A DNA stretch of 43,536 nt, taken from the NCBI RefSeq assembly GCF_001936595.1, contig NZ_MLBG01000024.1, positions 1 through 43,536 on the forward strand. Reading direction: 5' to 3'. The notes under the pieces are model-generated. The model saw only the letters and a program-made list of their open reading frames with translations. It was not told the DNA's origin and ran no database searches. Position 1 is the stretch's first letter, and each line of letters starts with the position of its first letter. Positions 8,643 to 16,852 of the stretch are shown here, piece after piece. The position numbers and the translations under genes are program-made. This stretch comes from Desulfovibrio sp. DV (GTDB taxonomy: Bacteria > Desulfobacterota > Desulfovibrionia > Desulfovibrionales > Desulfovibrionaceae).

Positions 8643-9098
8643 ATGCCATCCGCCCCACCGGCCGCAACCGACATCATGGACCTCCTGCTGTGCGCCGACG
8701 ATACCACGCCCTACCCCGGGCAACAGGCCCTGGAGCAGCTCATCCGCCGGGCCGCCGCCCCCGTGCCGGCCAAAGCGGCCAGGAGTCCGGCCCTCTCCCC
8801 GGCCGGCCCCACCCTGCTCCCCCTGCCGGCCAAAGCCAAGCCCCGCCAGCCCAAGCGCAAGGCCACCCACTATTTCGAAGCCGAAGCGGTCGGCCGCCTG
8901 GAATCAGCCCGCACCGCCCTCAATGCCCTGGCCCGCCCAAACCTTCCCGGACGGGCCCGGCGCATCAGCAAGTCCGCCGTGTTGGAGGCCGCCCTGACCC
9001 TGGCCTGCGACGCCTTTGAAGCGGCCGGCCCCGACAGCCCGCTCGCCTGCCGCCTGCTGCCGCAGGCTGCGTCCACCCCGCCCAAGACCGGAGGCTGA
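8643..9098 (+). CDS. Putative ribbon-helix-helix partner of the ParA protein
   Basis: A 151-residue protein of no recognised named family. Residues 1-75 are Ala/Pro-rich and probably flexible. From about residue 78 it reads RKATHYFEAEAVGRLESA, then RRISKSAVLEAALTLACDAF. A beta-strand, a helix and a second helix starting with a ...ISKS... turn resemble an RHH DNA-binding fold with an enlarged loop, as in ParG/CopG-like centromere binders. It ends DSPLACRLL. It is 3 nt upstream of the ParA gene and shares a sigma54-like promoter with it. Gene order (small DNA-binding protein, then ParA) differs from the usual parA-parB order. The RHH call is by eye and unproven. Confidence 0.6.
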   Translation: MPSAPPAATDIMDLLLCADDTTPYPGQQALEQLIRRAAAPVPAKAARSPALSPAGPTLLPLPAKAKPRQPKRKATHYFEAEAVGRLESARTALNALARPNLPGRARRISKSAVLEAALTLACDAFEAAGPDSPLACRLLPQAASTPPKTGG

Positions 9099-9101
9099 CC
9101 C

Positions 9102-10313
9102 ATGGAAACCGCCCTGTTCGCCATCTGCCCCTTCTGCCGGGCCAGGCAGGATGTCCCGGAAGGCCAGGCCACTGCCGGCGTCACTTGCGCCAAGTGCCAC
9201 CGCCGCTTCACCATGCGCCGCCCCGAACCGGCCCAGGCGACACCCGCAACCGCCCCGGTCCTTCGCTTCGAGCGCCCCCACGGCGTGTTCGAACGCCCGA
9301 CCATGGTGGAACGAAGTGTCCAGGCTGTCACCCGGACAAACGCCGCCCCGTTGGCCGCAACCGCTCCGGCCGCCCCGGCTGCCTCTGTCGCCAAAGCCGC
9401 CCCGGCCCTGGCCCCGGCGGCAGACACCGAGGAAGAGACCGGGCCGCCCATCCTGGCCGAACCCGATGCCGCCGAGGAGCAGGCTGCCGCTGCGGCGCTT
9501 CGCTCCATCAAAAGCCAGCTCGCCGCCGAACCGGCCCCCTGCCGGCTGCCTGCCCCGAAAACGGCCAAGGCCCGGCGTATCGGCGTGATGCTCAGCAAAG
9601 GCGGCGTGGGCAAGACCACCACCGCCGTCAATCTGGCCGCCGGACTGGCCGGCCTGGGCAAGCGCGTGCTGCTCATCGACGCCGACACCCAGGGCCAGTG
9701 CGCCTTTGCCCTGGGCGTGGCCCCGGCCAAGGGACTGGCCGAATTCGTCGAAGGCTCGGCCGACGCCGACACCGCCCTGATCGAGGCCCGGGAGAACCTG
9801 TGGCTGCTTGGCGGCGGCAAGGGGCTGGCCGGGCTCAAACGCCTTATAAGCCGCAAGGATTTCGGCGGCGAACGGACCCTGGACGACGCCCTGGCCGCCC
9901 TCGACGCCCGCTTTGACGTGATCGTGGTGGACAGCGCCCCGGGCTGGGATGCCCTGACCGTCAACGTGCTTTTTTACGTGCGCGAGGTGCTCGTGCCGGT
10001 GGCCCTTGAAGCCATGTCGCTGCAAGGATTCTCCGAATTCCTGCGCAGCTTCGCCGCCGTGTCGCGCTACCGCCCGGAACTGTCCCTGGCCTATATCGTC
10101 CCGACCTTTCTCGACAAGCGCGTGCGCGGCCCGGCCGCCCTGGCCGGCGAACTGGCCGCGCTTTATCCCGAACGCATCTGCCCGCCGGTGCGCTACAACG
10201 CCAAACTCTCCGAAGCGCCGGCCGAAGGCCGCACCATCTTCGAATTCGCCCCCCGCTCCCCCGGAGCCAAGGACTACCGCGCCCTGGCCAACCGCGTCGC
10301 GGCGGGCGCATAG
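9102..10313 (+). CDS. ParA/Soj-type ATPase with N-terminal zinc ribbon
   Basis: A 403-residue P-loop ATPase. Residues 8-31 hold two CxxC knuckles (CPFC ... CAKC), an MJ0042-like zinc ribbon. An Ala/Pro-rich linker runs to about residue 160. The ParA domain then shows the deviant Walker A SKGGVGKTTTAVNLA, LLIDADTQGQCAF (A') and VVVDSAPGWDALT (Walker B). ParA proteins form ATP-dependent gradients on the nucleoid that position DNA or protein cargo. No ParB with a CTPase fold is next to it; the preceding small protein is the likely partner. No plasmid functions are near, so this is an orphan chromosomal system with unknown cargo. Confidence 0.88.
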   Translation: METALFAICPFCRARQDVPEGQATAGVTCAKCHRRFTMRRPEPAQATPATAPVLRFERPHGVFERPTMVERSVQAVTRTNAAPLAATAPAAPAASVAKAAPALAPAADTEEETGPPILAEPDAAEEQAAAAALRSIKSQLAAEPAPCRLPAPKTAKARRIGVMLSKGGVGKTTTAVNLAAGLAGLGKRVLLIDADTQGQCAFALGVAPAKGLAEFVEGSADADTALIEARENLWLLGGGKGLAGLKRLISRKDFGGERTLDDALAALDARFDVIVVDSAPGWDALTVNVLFYVREVLVPVALEAMSLQGFSEFLRSFAAVSRYRPELSLAYIVPTFLDKRVRGPAALAGELAALYPERICPPVRYNAKLSEAPAEGRTIFEFAPRSPGAKDYRALANRVAAGA

Positions 10314-10361
10314 GGGAGGAATGGGAGAGGGGAGAGAAGGCAGGAAGAGTGCCTCCGGCGG

Positions 10362-10391
10362 CCGGGGGCCTGAGGCCCCCGGACCCCCCAC
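10362..10391 (-). repeat. GC-rich palindromic repeat
   Basis: A perfect 9-bp hairpin CCGGGGGCC-TGA-GGCCCCCGG (10362-10382) with flanking GGACCCCCC. It is the reverse-orientation member of the family seen at the window edges (GTCCGGGG-loop-CCCCGGC). It lies between the convergent parA and deacetylase genes. Confidence 0.65.
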
Positions 10392-10489
10392 ATGGGAAAG
10401 GGGGGGACGGTGTTGCCCGACCGCCCGGGACTGGCGGGAGGCCATAAAATTTCACTTTCCCGGGAAAAAATGCTCCAGCCGCGCAAACG

Positions 10490-10540
10490 CCGGACGGCCG
10501 CCCCACTGGATGTGGAAAGCGGCCGTCCGGTTCGTCTTTT
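10490..10540. terminator. Bidirectional hairpin terminator
   Basis: Perfect 12-bp arms CCGGACGGCCGC (10490-10501) and GCGGCCGTCCGG (10519-10530) with a 17-nt loop. On the plus strand the stem is followed by TTCGTCTTTT; on the minus strand a run of six T follows within about 25 nt. It sits between convergent genes and can serve both. The remainder of the 281-nt gap 10314-10594 shows only the GC-rich repeat above. Confidence 0.7.
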
Positions 10541-10594
10541 CCGGGAATGGGGAGCGAATGCAATTTGAGGGGGTTGCCGGCCCGGGGCTGCCGG

Positions 10595-11428
10595 CTACTC
10601 CACGTTGCGTGGAATCTGCTCGGCCGCCTTGGTGGCGCTGACCAGGGTCTTGTCGGTTGCCGCAGCCGGAGCCTGCTTGGCCTTGGCCAGCATGGCGGCA
10701 TGGCCGCGCAGCACCGAGGCCAAGACCGGCAGGGACAGACGGTGGGCGGCGATACGCGGAATGGCCTGGATTCTGGTCGTGGCCGAGACCGGACTGTCGC
10801 CGGTGACAAAGAGGTATTCGTAGCCGGCCTCGCGCAACAGCCGGGTATAGGCCTCGCTCACCGCGCCATAGGGATAGGCAAAGTATTTGGTGTCGTAGCC
10901 AAGCACCTGCCGGAAGCGTTCGCGGCTCTTGCGTACGTCGTCCCGGGCAAATTCCTCGCTTTTGGCCAGTTTCGGGGAATGGCTGAAGGAGTGGTCGGCA
11001 AAGGTCGCCTTGGGATAGGTCTTGATCGTGTCGATGTCGGCCTGGGACAGGGTGGCCTTGCAGTATTGGTTGGCCGTGTAGGCCATGGGCAAAAACAGGG
11101 TAAAGGGCAGATTGCGGCGCTTTAAGACCGCATAGGCCTGCATCACCGTGGCCCATCCGTCGTCGATGGCGATGACCACCGCCCCGTCCGGCGGATTCTG
11201 GCCGGTGGCGATGTCGCGCACCAGTTCGTCAATGCCGATGATCTTGTTGCCGTTTTTTTCCAGAAAATCGAGCTGGCTTTCAAACGCAGCCAGGGAAATG
11301 GACATGGAGGTACGGACGCCAAAGCTGTGGTATACCAAAATGGTGGCTGCCCGGACAGGCAGCACCGCAGCAAGGATCAACAGACAGGTCGCCAGGGCGA
11401 CGACGCAAAAAGGCCCTTTGGCGCGCAT
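10595..11428 (-). CDS. Secreted polysaccharide deacetylase
   Basis: A 277-residue NodB-fold (carbohydrate esterase 4) protein. The ATG at 11428 is preferred (GGGGGTG just upstream), giving a signal peptide, CVVALATCLLILAAVLPVRAA. Catalytic features are visible: VVIAIDDGW (motif 1 Asp pair), FADHSFSHSP (motif 2, metal-binding His) and FAYPYGAVS (motif 3). These enzymes remove N-acetyl groups from chitin-like polymers, peptidoglycan or exopolysaccharide. ATILVYHSFG at the mature N-terminus is typical of the IcaB/PgaB-like group. The C-terminal 60 residues are Ala-rich. It lies 74 nt downstream of the MltB-like gene on the same strand, so a cell-wall role is plausible. Confidence 0.85.
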   Translation of the reverse strand: MRAKGPFCVVALATCLLILAAVLPVRAATILVYHSFGVRTSMSISLAAFESQLDFLEKNGNKIIGIDELVRDIATGQNPPDGAVVIAIDDGWATVMQAYAVLKRRNLPFTLFLPMAYTANQYCKATLSQADIDTIKTYPKATFADHSFSHSPKLAKSEEFARDDVRKSRERFRQVLGYDTKYFAYPYGAVSEAYTRLLREAGYEYLFVTGDSPVSATTRIQAIPRIAAHRLSLPVLASVLRGHAAMLAKAKQAPAAATDKTLVSATKAAEQIPRNVE

Positions 11429-11502
11429 GGGCACCCCCGATGCAGCGACATCCCTGACGCTCGTTCCCCCGGCCCAACGCCGACGGTACGCCACGGGCCG
11501 CT

Positions 11503-12648
11503 TTATGGTTTTGTCGTACCAGAGGCAGAGGCGTCACGCAAACGCCGGGCCGCATCCATAATCGTATTCACGTACACCTGGCTATGGTTATAGCCGTAAA
11601 AAACCTTGCGCATGGCCTCGTCCGACATGGGTTGCTTCCAGCCCATGGCCCGCAGGATGTTGCCGAGGCTGGCCAGGGCGTCCTCGACGTCGAACAGGTC
11701 GGCCTTGCCGTCGCCGTTGCCGTCCACGGCGTACTTGAGCGCGTTTGACGGCATGAACTGGCAGATGCCGATGGCCCCGTAAATGGACCCCGGAATGGAC
11801 AGTGCATCAATGCCCTGGATGTCGGCGTAGCGCAAAAGCGCCCGCAGTTCGCCGTAGGCCCATTCGCCTTTTTCCAGCGCCTTCCGGTTGAGCCAGGCCT
11901 GACGGTCCGGGGAGGGCTTTTCATAGGTGAACGAGCCGGCCAGCCGGGCCGGGTCCTCGCCGGCCACGAGGCTGGCCAGATTGACCACCGCCACCTCGTC
12001 GCCAAGATACCGCCCCACCCGGGTCTCCACCGCCAAAAGCGCCACCAGATACTCTTCGGGCACGCCGTAATTCTGCCGGGTCCGGGCCAGGGCGGCGCGG
12101 TTTCGCTCGTAAAATTCCCGGGCCTCGGCCATGCGTTCGGCCGAAAGCACCACATCGTGGACTTCGGCCGTGGGGAACACGGGAAAGACCAGACCTGCCG
12201 GGGCGTGGTGCGGGGATTTGTCGAGTTCGGCCAAAAGCGCCTCCGTGGCCGTGCCAAGCGGCGGCAGGCCTTCCGAGGCCTGATAGGCCCTAATCGACCA
12301 GCGGGTCATGCGGTCGAGCTTGCCGTCGGCCGGCCCCGGATGCCAGCCCAGGGCGATAAGCCGGGTCTGGATGTCGGCCACCAGACGCAGGCCGTACTTG
12401 CGCATATACAGGGCAGAAAGCTTGTCAGCCATGGCCTTGGGCGAAAAGACCATCTCGGCCCGGGAGAAAAGCCGCCGCAATTTCGCTTCCGGCAGCCCGT
12501 CGGCAGCCAGCCGGGTCAGGATCGGCTCAAAGGCCGGGTCCACGGTGGAGGCGGCCAGGGCTCCGCCCAGGGCCAGGACCAGGGCGGCCAGCCCCAGGAG
12601 CAGGGCCACGGCGCGGGTCAGGCGCCAAAACACGCGTCCGGGGCGCAT
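11503..12648 (-). CDS. MltB-type lytic murein transglycosylase
   Basis: A 381-residue family 103 lytic transglycosylase. The ATG at 12648 is 2 nt after the stop of the upstream Gate-domain gene. A hydrophobic N-terminal segment (residues 12-33) serves as signal or anchor; there is no clear lipobox. Residues about 80-130 resemble a peptidoglycan-binding repeat (IQTRLIALGWHPGPADGKLD). The catalytic region has LLAVETRVGRYLG, with the catalytic Glu in ETxxG, and AIGICQFMPSNALKYAVDGNGDGKADLF, which includes the EF-hand-like Ca site typical of MltB. It cleaves glycan strands to 1,6-anhydromuropeptides in the periplasm. Confidence 0.92.
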   Translation of the reverse strand: MRPGRVFWRLTRAVALLLGLAALVLALGGALAASTVDPAFEPILTRLAADGLPEAKLRRLFSRAEMVFSPKAMADKLSALYMRKYGLRLVADIQTRLIALGWHPGPADGKLDRMTRWSIRAYQASEGLPPLGTATEALLAELDKSPHHAPAGLVFPVFPTAEVHDVVLSAERMAEAREFYERNRAALARTRQNYGVPEEYLVALLAVETRVGRYLGDEVAVVNLASLVAGEDPARLAGSFTYEKPSPDRQAWLNRKALEKGEWAYGELRALLRYADIQGIDALSIPGSIYGAIGICQFMPSNALKYAVDGNGDGKADLFDVEDALASLGNILRAMGWKQPMSDEAMRKVFYGYNHSQVYVNTIMDAARRLRDASASGTTKP

Positions 12649-12650
12649 GG

Positions 12651-13604
12651 TCAGGCCAGCCTCGGCCGGGCCAAGCCGGCGGCCACCCGGGACAGAACGG
12701 CCACCACGGCCAGGGAAAAGAGCAGCCGGCCGACAAAGGTGCCCCACAGGCTGGCCCCGATGAGATACATGAGCAGCGTGTCTTCAATGAGGGCATGGGA
12801 CAGGCTCATGAGGCTTATGGCCGAAAAGACGTCGCGCGGGGCCACCTTGCCCTTTTGCACGTCGTGCAAAATAAGCCCGCTGCCATAGGCCAGCCCCATG
12901 ACCAGCCCGATGACGGTGATGGTGGCCGCACCGCCGCCAATGCCCATGAGCCGCAAAAACGGCAGCAGGGCGGCCTCGAAGATTCGGGTGACGCCAAGGG
13001 TCTCCAGCAGGCGCATGGTCCCGACCAGGGCGGCGATGACGCAGTAGATCATGCCGAGATTCTTTATTTCCCCAAAGGCCCAGGCCCAAAGGCTGCCGTC
13101 TTCAGTCGAGGGGGTAAAGAGCAGCGGGGCCGGGTCGGTAAAAACGCCCAGGGCCGAAAAAACGCCGTTGAGCAGCATGCCGCAGGCCAGCGCCCCGGCC
13201 AGTCGCAACACGGCCTGGCCCCAGAACCCCACGCCGCAGCGCTTGGCTATGGCCCCTTCCACAAAGAGGTTGTGGGCAATGAGCATCATGGTGGCGATGA
13301 CGGTCGCCTGGGCCACGGTCAGCGGGGCCATGTCCGGGACCAGGGCGGCGTGGACGGCCAGGCCGGCGTAGAGATTGTTGGCTATGGCCGTGGCCCAGGT
13401 CAGGCCGCATTCCGGCGGCAGGCCGACCAGACTCATGAGCGGAGCCAGCGGTTTGGCCAGATAGGCGATCCAGCCAAGCTCCTTGAGAAGCTTCACGCCG
13501 ATGAGAATGGGCACCATGACCTTGAACAGATCGAGACAGATTCGTGCGGCATCGACAACCACCGCACGCAGGGCGCGCGGCAGGGCGGAAAAGGCGATAT
13601 CCAT
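12651..13604 (-). CDS. Nucleoside-recognition (Gate) domain membrane protein
   Basis: A 317-residue membrane protein with two Gate-type halves, like fused SpmA/SpmB or YjiH-like proteins. The first half has KVMVPILIGVKLLKELGW and NNLYAGLAVHAAL; the second has EIKNLGMIYCVIAALVG and GLVMGLAYGSGLILHDV. Conserved polar residues in membrane stretches (IAHNLFVEGA, LSHALIEDTLL) suggest a transporter. The substrate is unknown. It is followed 2 nt later by the MltB-like gene, so the pair is co-transcribed. Confidence 0.8.
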   Translation of the reverse strand: MDIAFSALPRALRAVVVDAARICLDLFKVMVPILIGVKLLKELGWIAYLAKPLAPLMSLVGLPPECGLTWATAIANNLYAGLAVHAALVPDMAPLTVAQATVIATMMLIAHNLFVEGAIAKRCGVGFWGQAVLRLAGALACGMLLNGVFSALGVFTDPAPLLFTPSTEDGSLWAWAFGEIKNLGMIYCVIAALVGTMRLLETLGVTRIFEAALLPFLRLMGIGGGAATITVIGLVMGLAYGSGLILHDVQKGKVAPRDVFSAISLMSLSHALIEDTLLMYLIGASLWGTFVGRLLFSLAVVAVLSRVAAGLARPRLA

Positions 13605-13626
13605 GGGTGTTGGCTATCCGTTTCGC

Positions 13627-14103
13627 CTAGGGCAGGACTTTGTTGCCCCGGGCCATTTTCACATACGCGTCGTAGGCGGCATCGCTCATGATGCCGGAGC
13701 CGACATAGACGGCCCGCCAGTCCTCGGCCGTAAGGCTCGTGCCTTCCATGGCCGTTTGCAACTGGATGTCGTAGACCATGATAACCAGGTATTCCCGGGC
13801 GATGGGGCTGCCGGACTTGGCCATTGCCAGGGCGGCCTCGGTGGTGGCGGCGGCGGAGTAGTCGCCGGACCAGGGCGCGACATAGACGGTTCGGGCCAGC
13901 CGCACGTAGTCGTCACGGGTTTCGGCCTTGCCGGCCTTGGCCTTGGCTGCGGCAACTTTGGCGCGCACCGCGGCCACGGCGTCCGCCGTCAGGGGCATGG
14001 CCGTTGCGGGGGCAACAGAGGAGGCGGGTTTTGCAGACAGCGCGCCGCAACCGCCAAGGAGTAAGGTCAGAGCCAGGATCGCCAACGCCGCTTTCGCCGC
14101 CAT
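13627..14103 (-). CDS. Small lipoprotein of unknown function
   Basis: A 158-residue protein starting at the ATG at 14103 (GGAGG 6 nt upstream). The signal peptide ends in the lipobox LLGGC, with the lipidated Cys at 19. An Ala/Lys-rich helix (about 38-60) precedes a compact region containing DDYVRLARTVYVAPWSGDYSAAATTEAALAMAKSG and DAAYDAYVKMARGNKVLP. I do not recognise the family. It is 22 nt upstream of the Gate-domain protein and may be in its operon. Confidence 0.75.
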   Translation of the reverse strand: MAAKAALAILALTLLLGGCGALSAKPASSVAPATAMPLTADAVAAVRAKVAAAKAKAGKAETRDDYVRLARTVYVAPWSGDYSAAATTEAALAMAKSGSPIAREYLVIMVYDIQLQTAMEGTSLTAEDWRAVYVGSGIMSDAAYDAYVKMARGNKVLP

Positions 14104-14224
14104 CTTTGCCTCCGGGGACGTACCGGCCGCAACAGCTGTCGCAACCGGCCGCGACAGAACCATTTTCCCGGCCATTTGTCCATGACGGCAGGAGGGCTTG
14201 GCCCCCCCGCCGCCAGAAGAGGCG

Positions 14225-14566
14225 TTATTTGGCGAAGGCGTCGTAGGCGTCAAGGATACGCGAGGAATAGACGAAGGCAGCGCCGGTGTTGAGGGTGATG
14301 GCCACGGCCAGGGTTTCGAGGAGTTCCTCGCGGCTGGCCCCGGCTTCGACGGCAGCCTTGGCATGAACGGCGATGCAGGTATCGCAGCGGGTGGTTGCGG
14401 CCACAGCCAGGCTGATGAGTTCCCGGGTCTTGAGATCCAGGGTGCCAAGGGCGCTCCCGGCTCCGTCCAGGGCCTTGTAGCCGTCCATGATGCCCGGATT
14501 GCCCTTGGCCAACGCGCCCAGTGCCTTGACTGCCTCGCCCAACTTCTCCTGCCAATTCTCGACCAT
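14225..14566 (-). CDS. AhpD/carboxymuconolactone decarboxylase-like protein
   Basis: A 113-residue all-alpha protein of the AhpD/CMD superfamily. It has the redox motif CDTCIAVH (CxxC followed by His three residues later) near residue 61, preceded by LDLKTRELISLAVA and followed by GASREELLETLAVAITLNTG. Proteins of this size act as thiol peroxidase partners or in related redox chemistry; the partner is unknown. The start ATG at 14566 has GGAGG at ideal distance. It stands alone, with about 120 nt free on each side. Confidence 0.88.
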   Translation of the reverse strand: MVENWQEKLGEAVKALGALAKGNPGIMDGYKALDGAGSALGTLDLKTRELISLAVAATTRCDTCIAVHAKAAVEAGASREELLETLAVAITLNTGAAFVYSSRILDAYDAFAK

Positions 14567-14682
14567 TGCGGCCTCCTGTTTTTTGCCGCCACGCGGCGGC
14601 GTGGGCCGGGAACACGGACCCCACCGCTCCCGGATGATTCTTGGTGTCCGAGAACGCCGGCGCGGTCAAGAAGGGGTCGAGG

Positions 14683-15237
14683 TCAGCGCACCCCGCTCCT
14701 GGCCAGAACCTTGTCCACGTAGGCCCTGGTTTCCGGGATATCGGGCACGCTGCCGCCCTTTTTGACCCGTCCGGGGCCGGCGTTGTAAGCGGCCAGGGCC
14801 AGACGCACATCGCCGTAGGCATCGAGCAGGGCGCGCATGTAGCGGATGCCGGCCTCAAGGTTGTTGGCCCCGTCAAAGGCGTCGGCCAGTCCCAGGTCGC
14901 GGCCGGTGCCGGGCATGATCTGCATAAGCCCGCTCGCCCCCTTGGGCGAGACGGCCCGCACGGCAAAGCCCGACTCCACTTCCACCATGGCCCGCACCAG
15001 TCCGGGGTCCACGCCGTGGCGGCGGCAGTAGTAGCGGATAAACGGCACGATTTTGGCCTGGTCTGTCCCGGCCGGCAAGCGCATGTAATCAAACGGCTGG
15101 AAGTTCTCGTCGAGTTTGCGGTTGCTTAAGTGGATGGCGCCCTTGGCGTCGCGGTACTGGTAGATAGGTTCGGCTGCGGCTGGTACAGACGCGCCAAGCA
15201 GGCAGATCAGGGCAAGGGCGGCGTAAAGGGCAGGCAT
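14683..15237 (-). CDS. SLT-type lytic transglycosylase with DUF4124-like N-terminus
   Basis: A 184-residue secreted protein. The ATG at 15237 gives the signal peptide YAALALICLLGASVPAAAE; a longer open frame overlaps the upstream gene and is unlikely. Residues about 24-45 (IYQYRDAKGAIHLSNRK) resemble DUF4124. The SLT domain shows VRAMVEVESGFAVRAVSPKGA (catalytic Glu in the ES pair), GLMQIMPGT and LALAAYNAGPG. It is the last gene of the minor-pilin operon, 43 nt after the lectin-like pilus protein, with no strong ribosome site. It may open peptidoglycan for pilus assembly. Confidence 0.9.
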   Translation of the reverse strand: MPALYAALALICLLGASVPAAAEPIYQYRDAKGAIHLSNRKLDENFQPFDYMRLPAGTDQAKIVPFIRYYCRRHGVDPGLVRAMVEVESGFAVRAVSPKGASGLMQIMPGTGRDLGLADAFDGANNLEAGIRYMRALLDAYGDVRLALAAYNAGPGRVKKGGSVPDIPETRAYVDKVLARSGVR

Positions 15238-15280
15238 GGGCCGAGTGTGCTTGGATGCAGGCGTTTTGGCAACCGCTGGG

Positions 15281-16642
15281 TCAGTGGCGAAAGTCCAGGG
15301 AAAAGTCGTAAATGGCCACGGTCTGGGTTTCCCCGCCGGTGCCTTCGGTCCAGCCAAAGCGAACCGAGGCCAGACCGGCGTGATCGGACGGCGCGAGGCT
15401 TACGGTATGGTCAAGAAGCGGGGATTCGCCGCTGTAGTCGGCGCTGACGTCCTTGCTGCCTGTCCCGCCCGGATCGATCCAGGCCAGGACGCGGTACCGG
15501 CCGCGTGTGCCGTCGTTTGTGCGGTGAATTTCCAGGCGCATGGCATGGGCTGCCCCGTCCTCCAGCCAGTTGGGTCCGCTGGCCGGTTTGGCCCGTTGGT
15601 AGTAGCCGGTTGAGTTCTTGCCGGGATTGCCCGGGGCGTTGCCGGCTCCGTGGGTATTGTCGTCGTAGCTTGTGGACGAGCTGCCCCAGTACACCACGGC
15701 AATATGGTTGGCGAAGCTTGCATCCGCCCGGCTGTTGGACATGGTCGGAGCCAGTTGCCCGGTGTTGGGGTAGGTGTCCACCTCGACGGCGAGTTTCGGC
15801 GGCGCTATGCCAAGGCCCGAGGGGCCGGGCCCGGAATAGCCAAGGTATTCCCCGCGCGACCCGGAAGCCGGGCCGCCGGCGGCAGTGGCCGGGTCGTTGG
15901 CCGCAGTGGCCACGGTAAAGGTGAACCCGTCGGCGCACCGCATGGAGTCGGCGCTGTCGTCGTAGTTCTGGAATGTGAAGACGAAATAGGCGCGCAGTCC
16001 CTTGCCAAACGTGCACGCACCGTCCCGGCAGGTTCCATCCGGGCATTGGGCGGCTTGGCAGGAGCCGTAATCGCCGCCGTACCAGATCGCGCCATTGGAA
16101 TCCGACAGCCCGCCGCCCAGGCGCAACCAGCCGCCGGCATACCGGTAGGCGTTTTCGGCCCACAGCGTGGCCCATTCGTGATCGGACAGGCCGCCTGGCG
16201 CATCCGGCAGGTCACTGTCGAAAACAAGTATGGACCGGGCGTTGTTGGCTGTTTTGCCGACGACTGGCGGGATGAAATCGTCTATATCGTCGTCGAAATT
16301 GATCGGCTTTGCCGATTTGCGCCTGGCCGAGAGCTGGCAGTTGGCAGCGGCAGCCGTGCCTGCATTGACGCACCCCAGGCTGGTGACGGTATAGTAGCCG
16401 GCGCCATCCGGTCCGGATTGGGACAGGGTGAAGGAACCGTCCGCCAGCGAATAGGTGCCGGTTTTGCCGGCCGACCAGTAATTGAGGCCGGAGAGGGCCA
16501 GGTAGTAGGCGCTCGTAGCGTGGATTGAGGCAAGTGAAGTCCGCTGGGAACTTGAGGTCAGAAAGGAGACGGTTACGGCAAGACAGGTGAATGCGAGAAG
16601 CGTCGTAATGACAAGCAGCAGGGATGAGCCGGATTGGCGCAT
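15281..16642 (-). CDS. PilX-like pilus protein with L-type-lectin-like C-terminus (MshQ-like position)
   Basis: A 453-residue protein starting at the ATG at 16642. The N-terminus (GSSLLLVITTLLAFTCLAVTVSFLTSSS) is the hydrophobic helix of PilX/PilW-type pilus proteins, without a clear prepilin site. After about residue 110 there is a globular region with features of legume-lectin folds: GFTFTVATAA, LAVEVDTYPN, HIAVVYWGSS, RYRVLAWID, and near the end VRFGWTEGTGGETQTVAIYDFSLDF. A Cys-rich loop (CQAAQCPDGTCRDGAC) lies near residue 200. In MSHA loci, mshQ, which encodes a large protein, occupies this position. I infer a carbohydrate-binding adhesin displayed on the pilus. The lectin call rests on motif resemblance only. 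Confidence 0.65.
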   Translation of the reverse strand: MRQSGSSLLLVITTLLAFTCLAVTVSFLTSSSQRTSLASIHATSAYYLALSGLNYWSAGKTGTYSLADGSFTLSQSGPDGAGYYTVTSLGCVNAGTAAAANCQLSARRKSAKPINFDDDIDDFIPPVVGKTANNARSILVFDSDLPDAPGGLSDHEWATLWAENAYRYAGGWLRLGGGLSDSNGAIWYGGDYGSCQAAQCPDGTCRDGACTFGKGLRAYFVFTFQNYDDSADSMRCADGFTFTVATAANDPATAAGGPASGSRGEYLGYSGPGPSGLGIAPPKLAVEVDTYPNTGQLAPTMSNSRADASFANHIAVVYWGSSSTSYDDNTHGAGNAPGNPGKNSTGYYQRAKPASGPNWLEDGAAHAMRLEIHRTNDGTRGRYRVLAWIDPGGTGSKDVSADYSGESPLLDHTVSLAPSDHAGLASVRFGWTEGTGGETQTVAIYDFSLDFRH

Positions 16643-16852
16643 TGCGTCATGCGCCTCCAGGGGGGGATGGGAAGAGTCTCGATTGCAATTAACGAATGCA
16701 TTTCGCCACATGCTATTTTTGGGCCTGCGGCGAATAATTTTATGACATAAAGTACGGGATGCCGAAGCCTCACTTCATCTACTCTATGAACACGAAAAGC
16801 GACAACACCAAATAATATTTACAAATCAATATAAGCATTTTGTTAATGCCGC
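16643..16852. other. AT-rich intergenic stretch
   Basis: About 210 nt between the two PilX-like genes. Composition changes within it from GC-rich (right of the lectin gene start) to strongly AT-rich (16740-16850). I see no gene and no clear terminator or sigma54 site. Confidence 0.6.
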
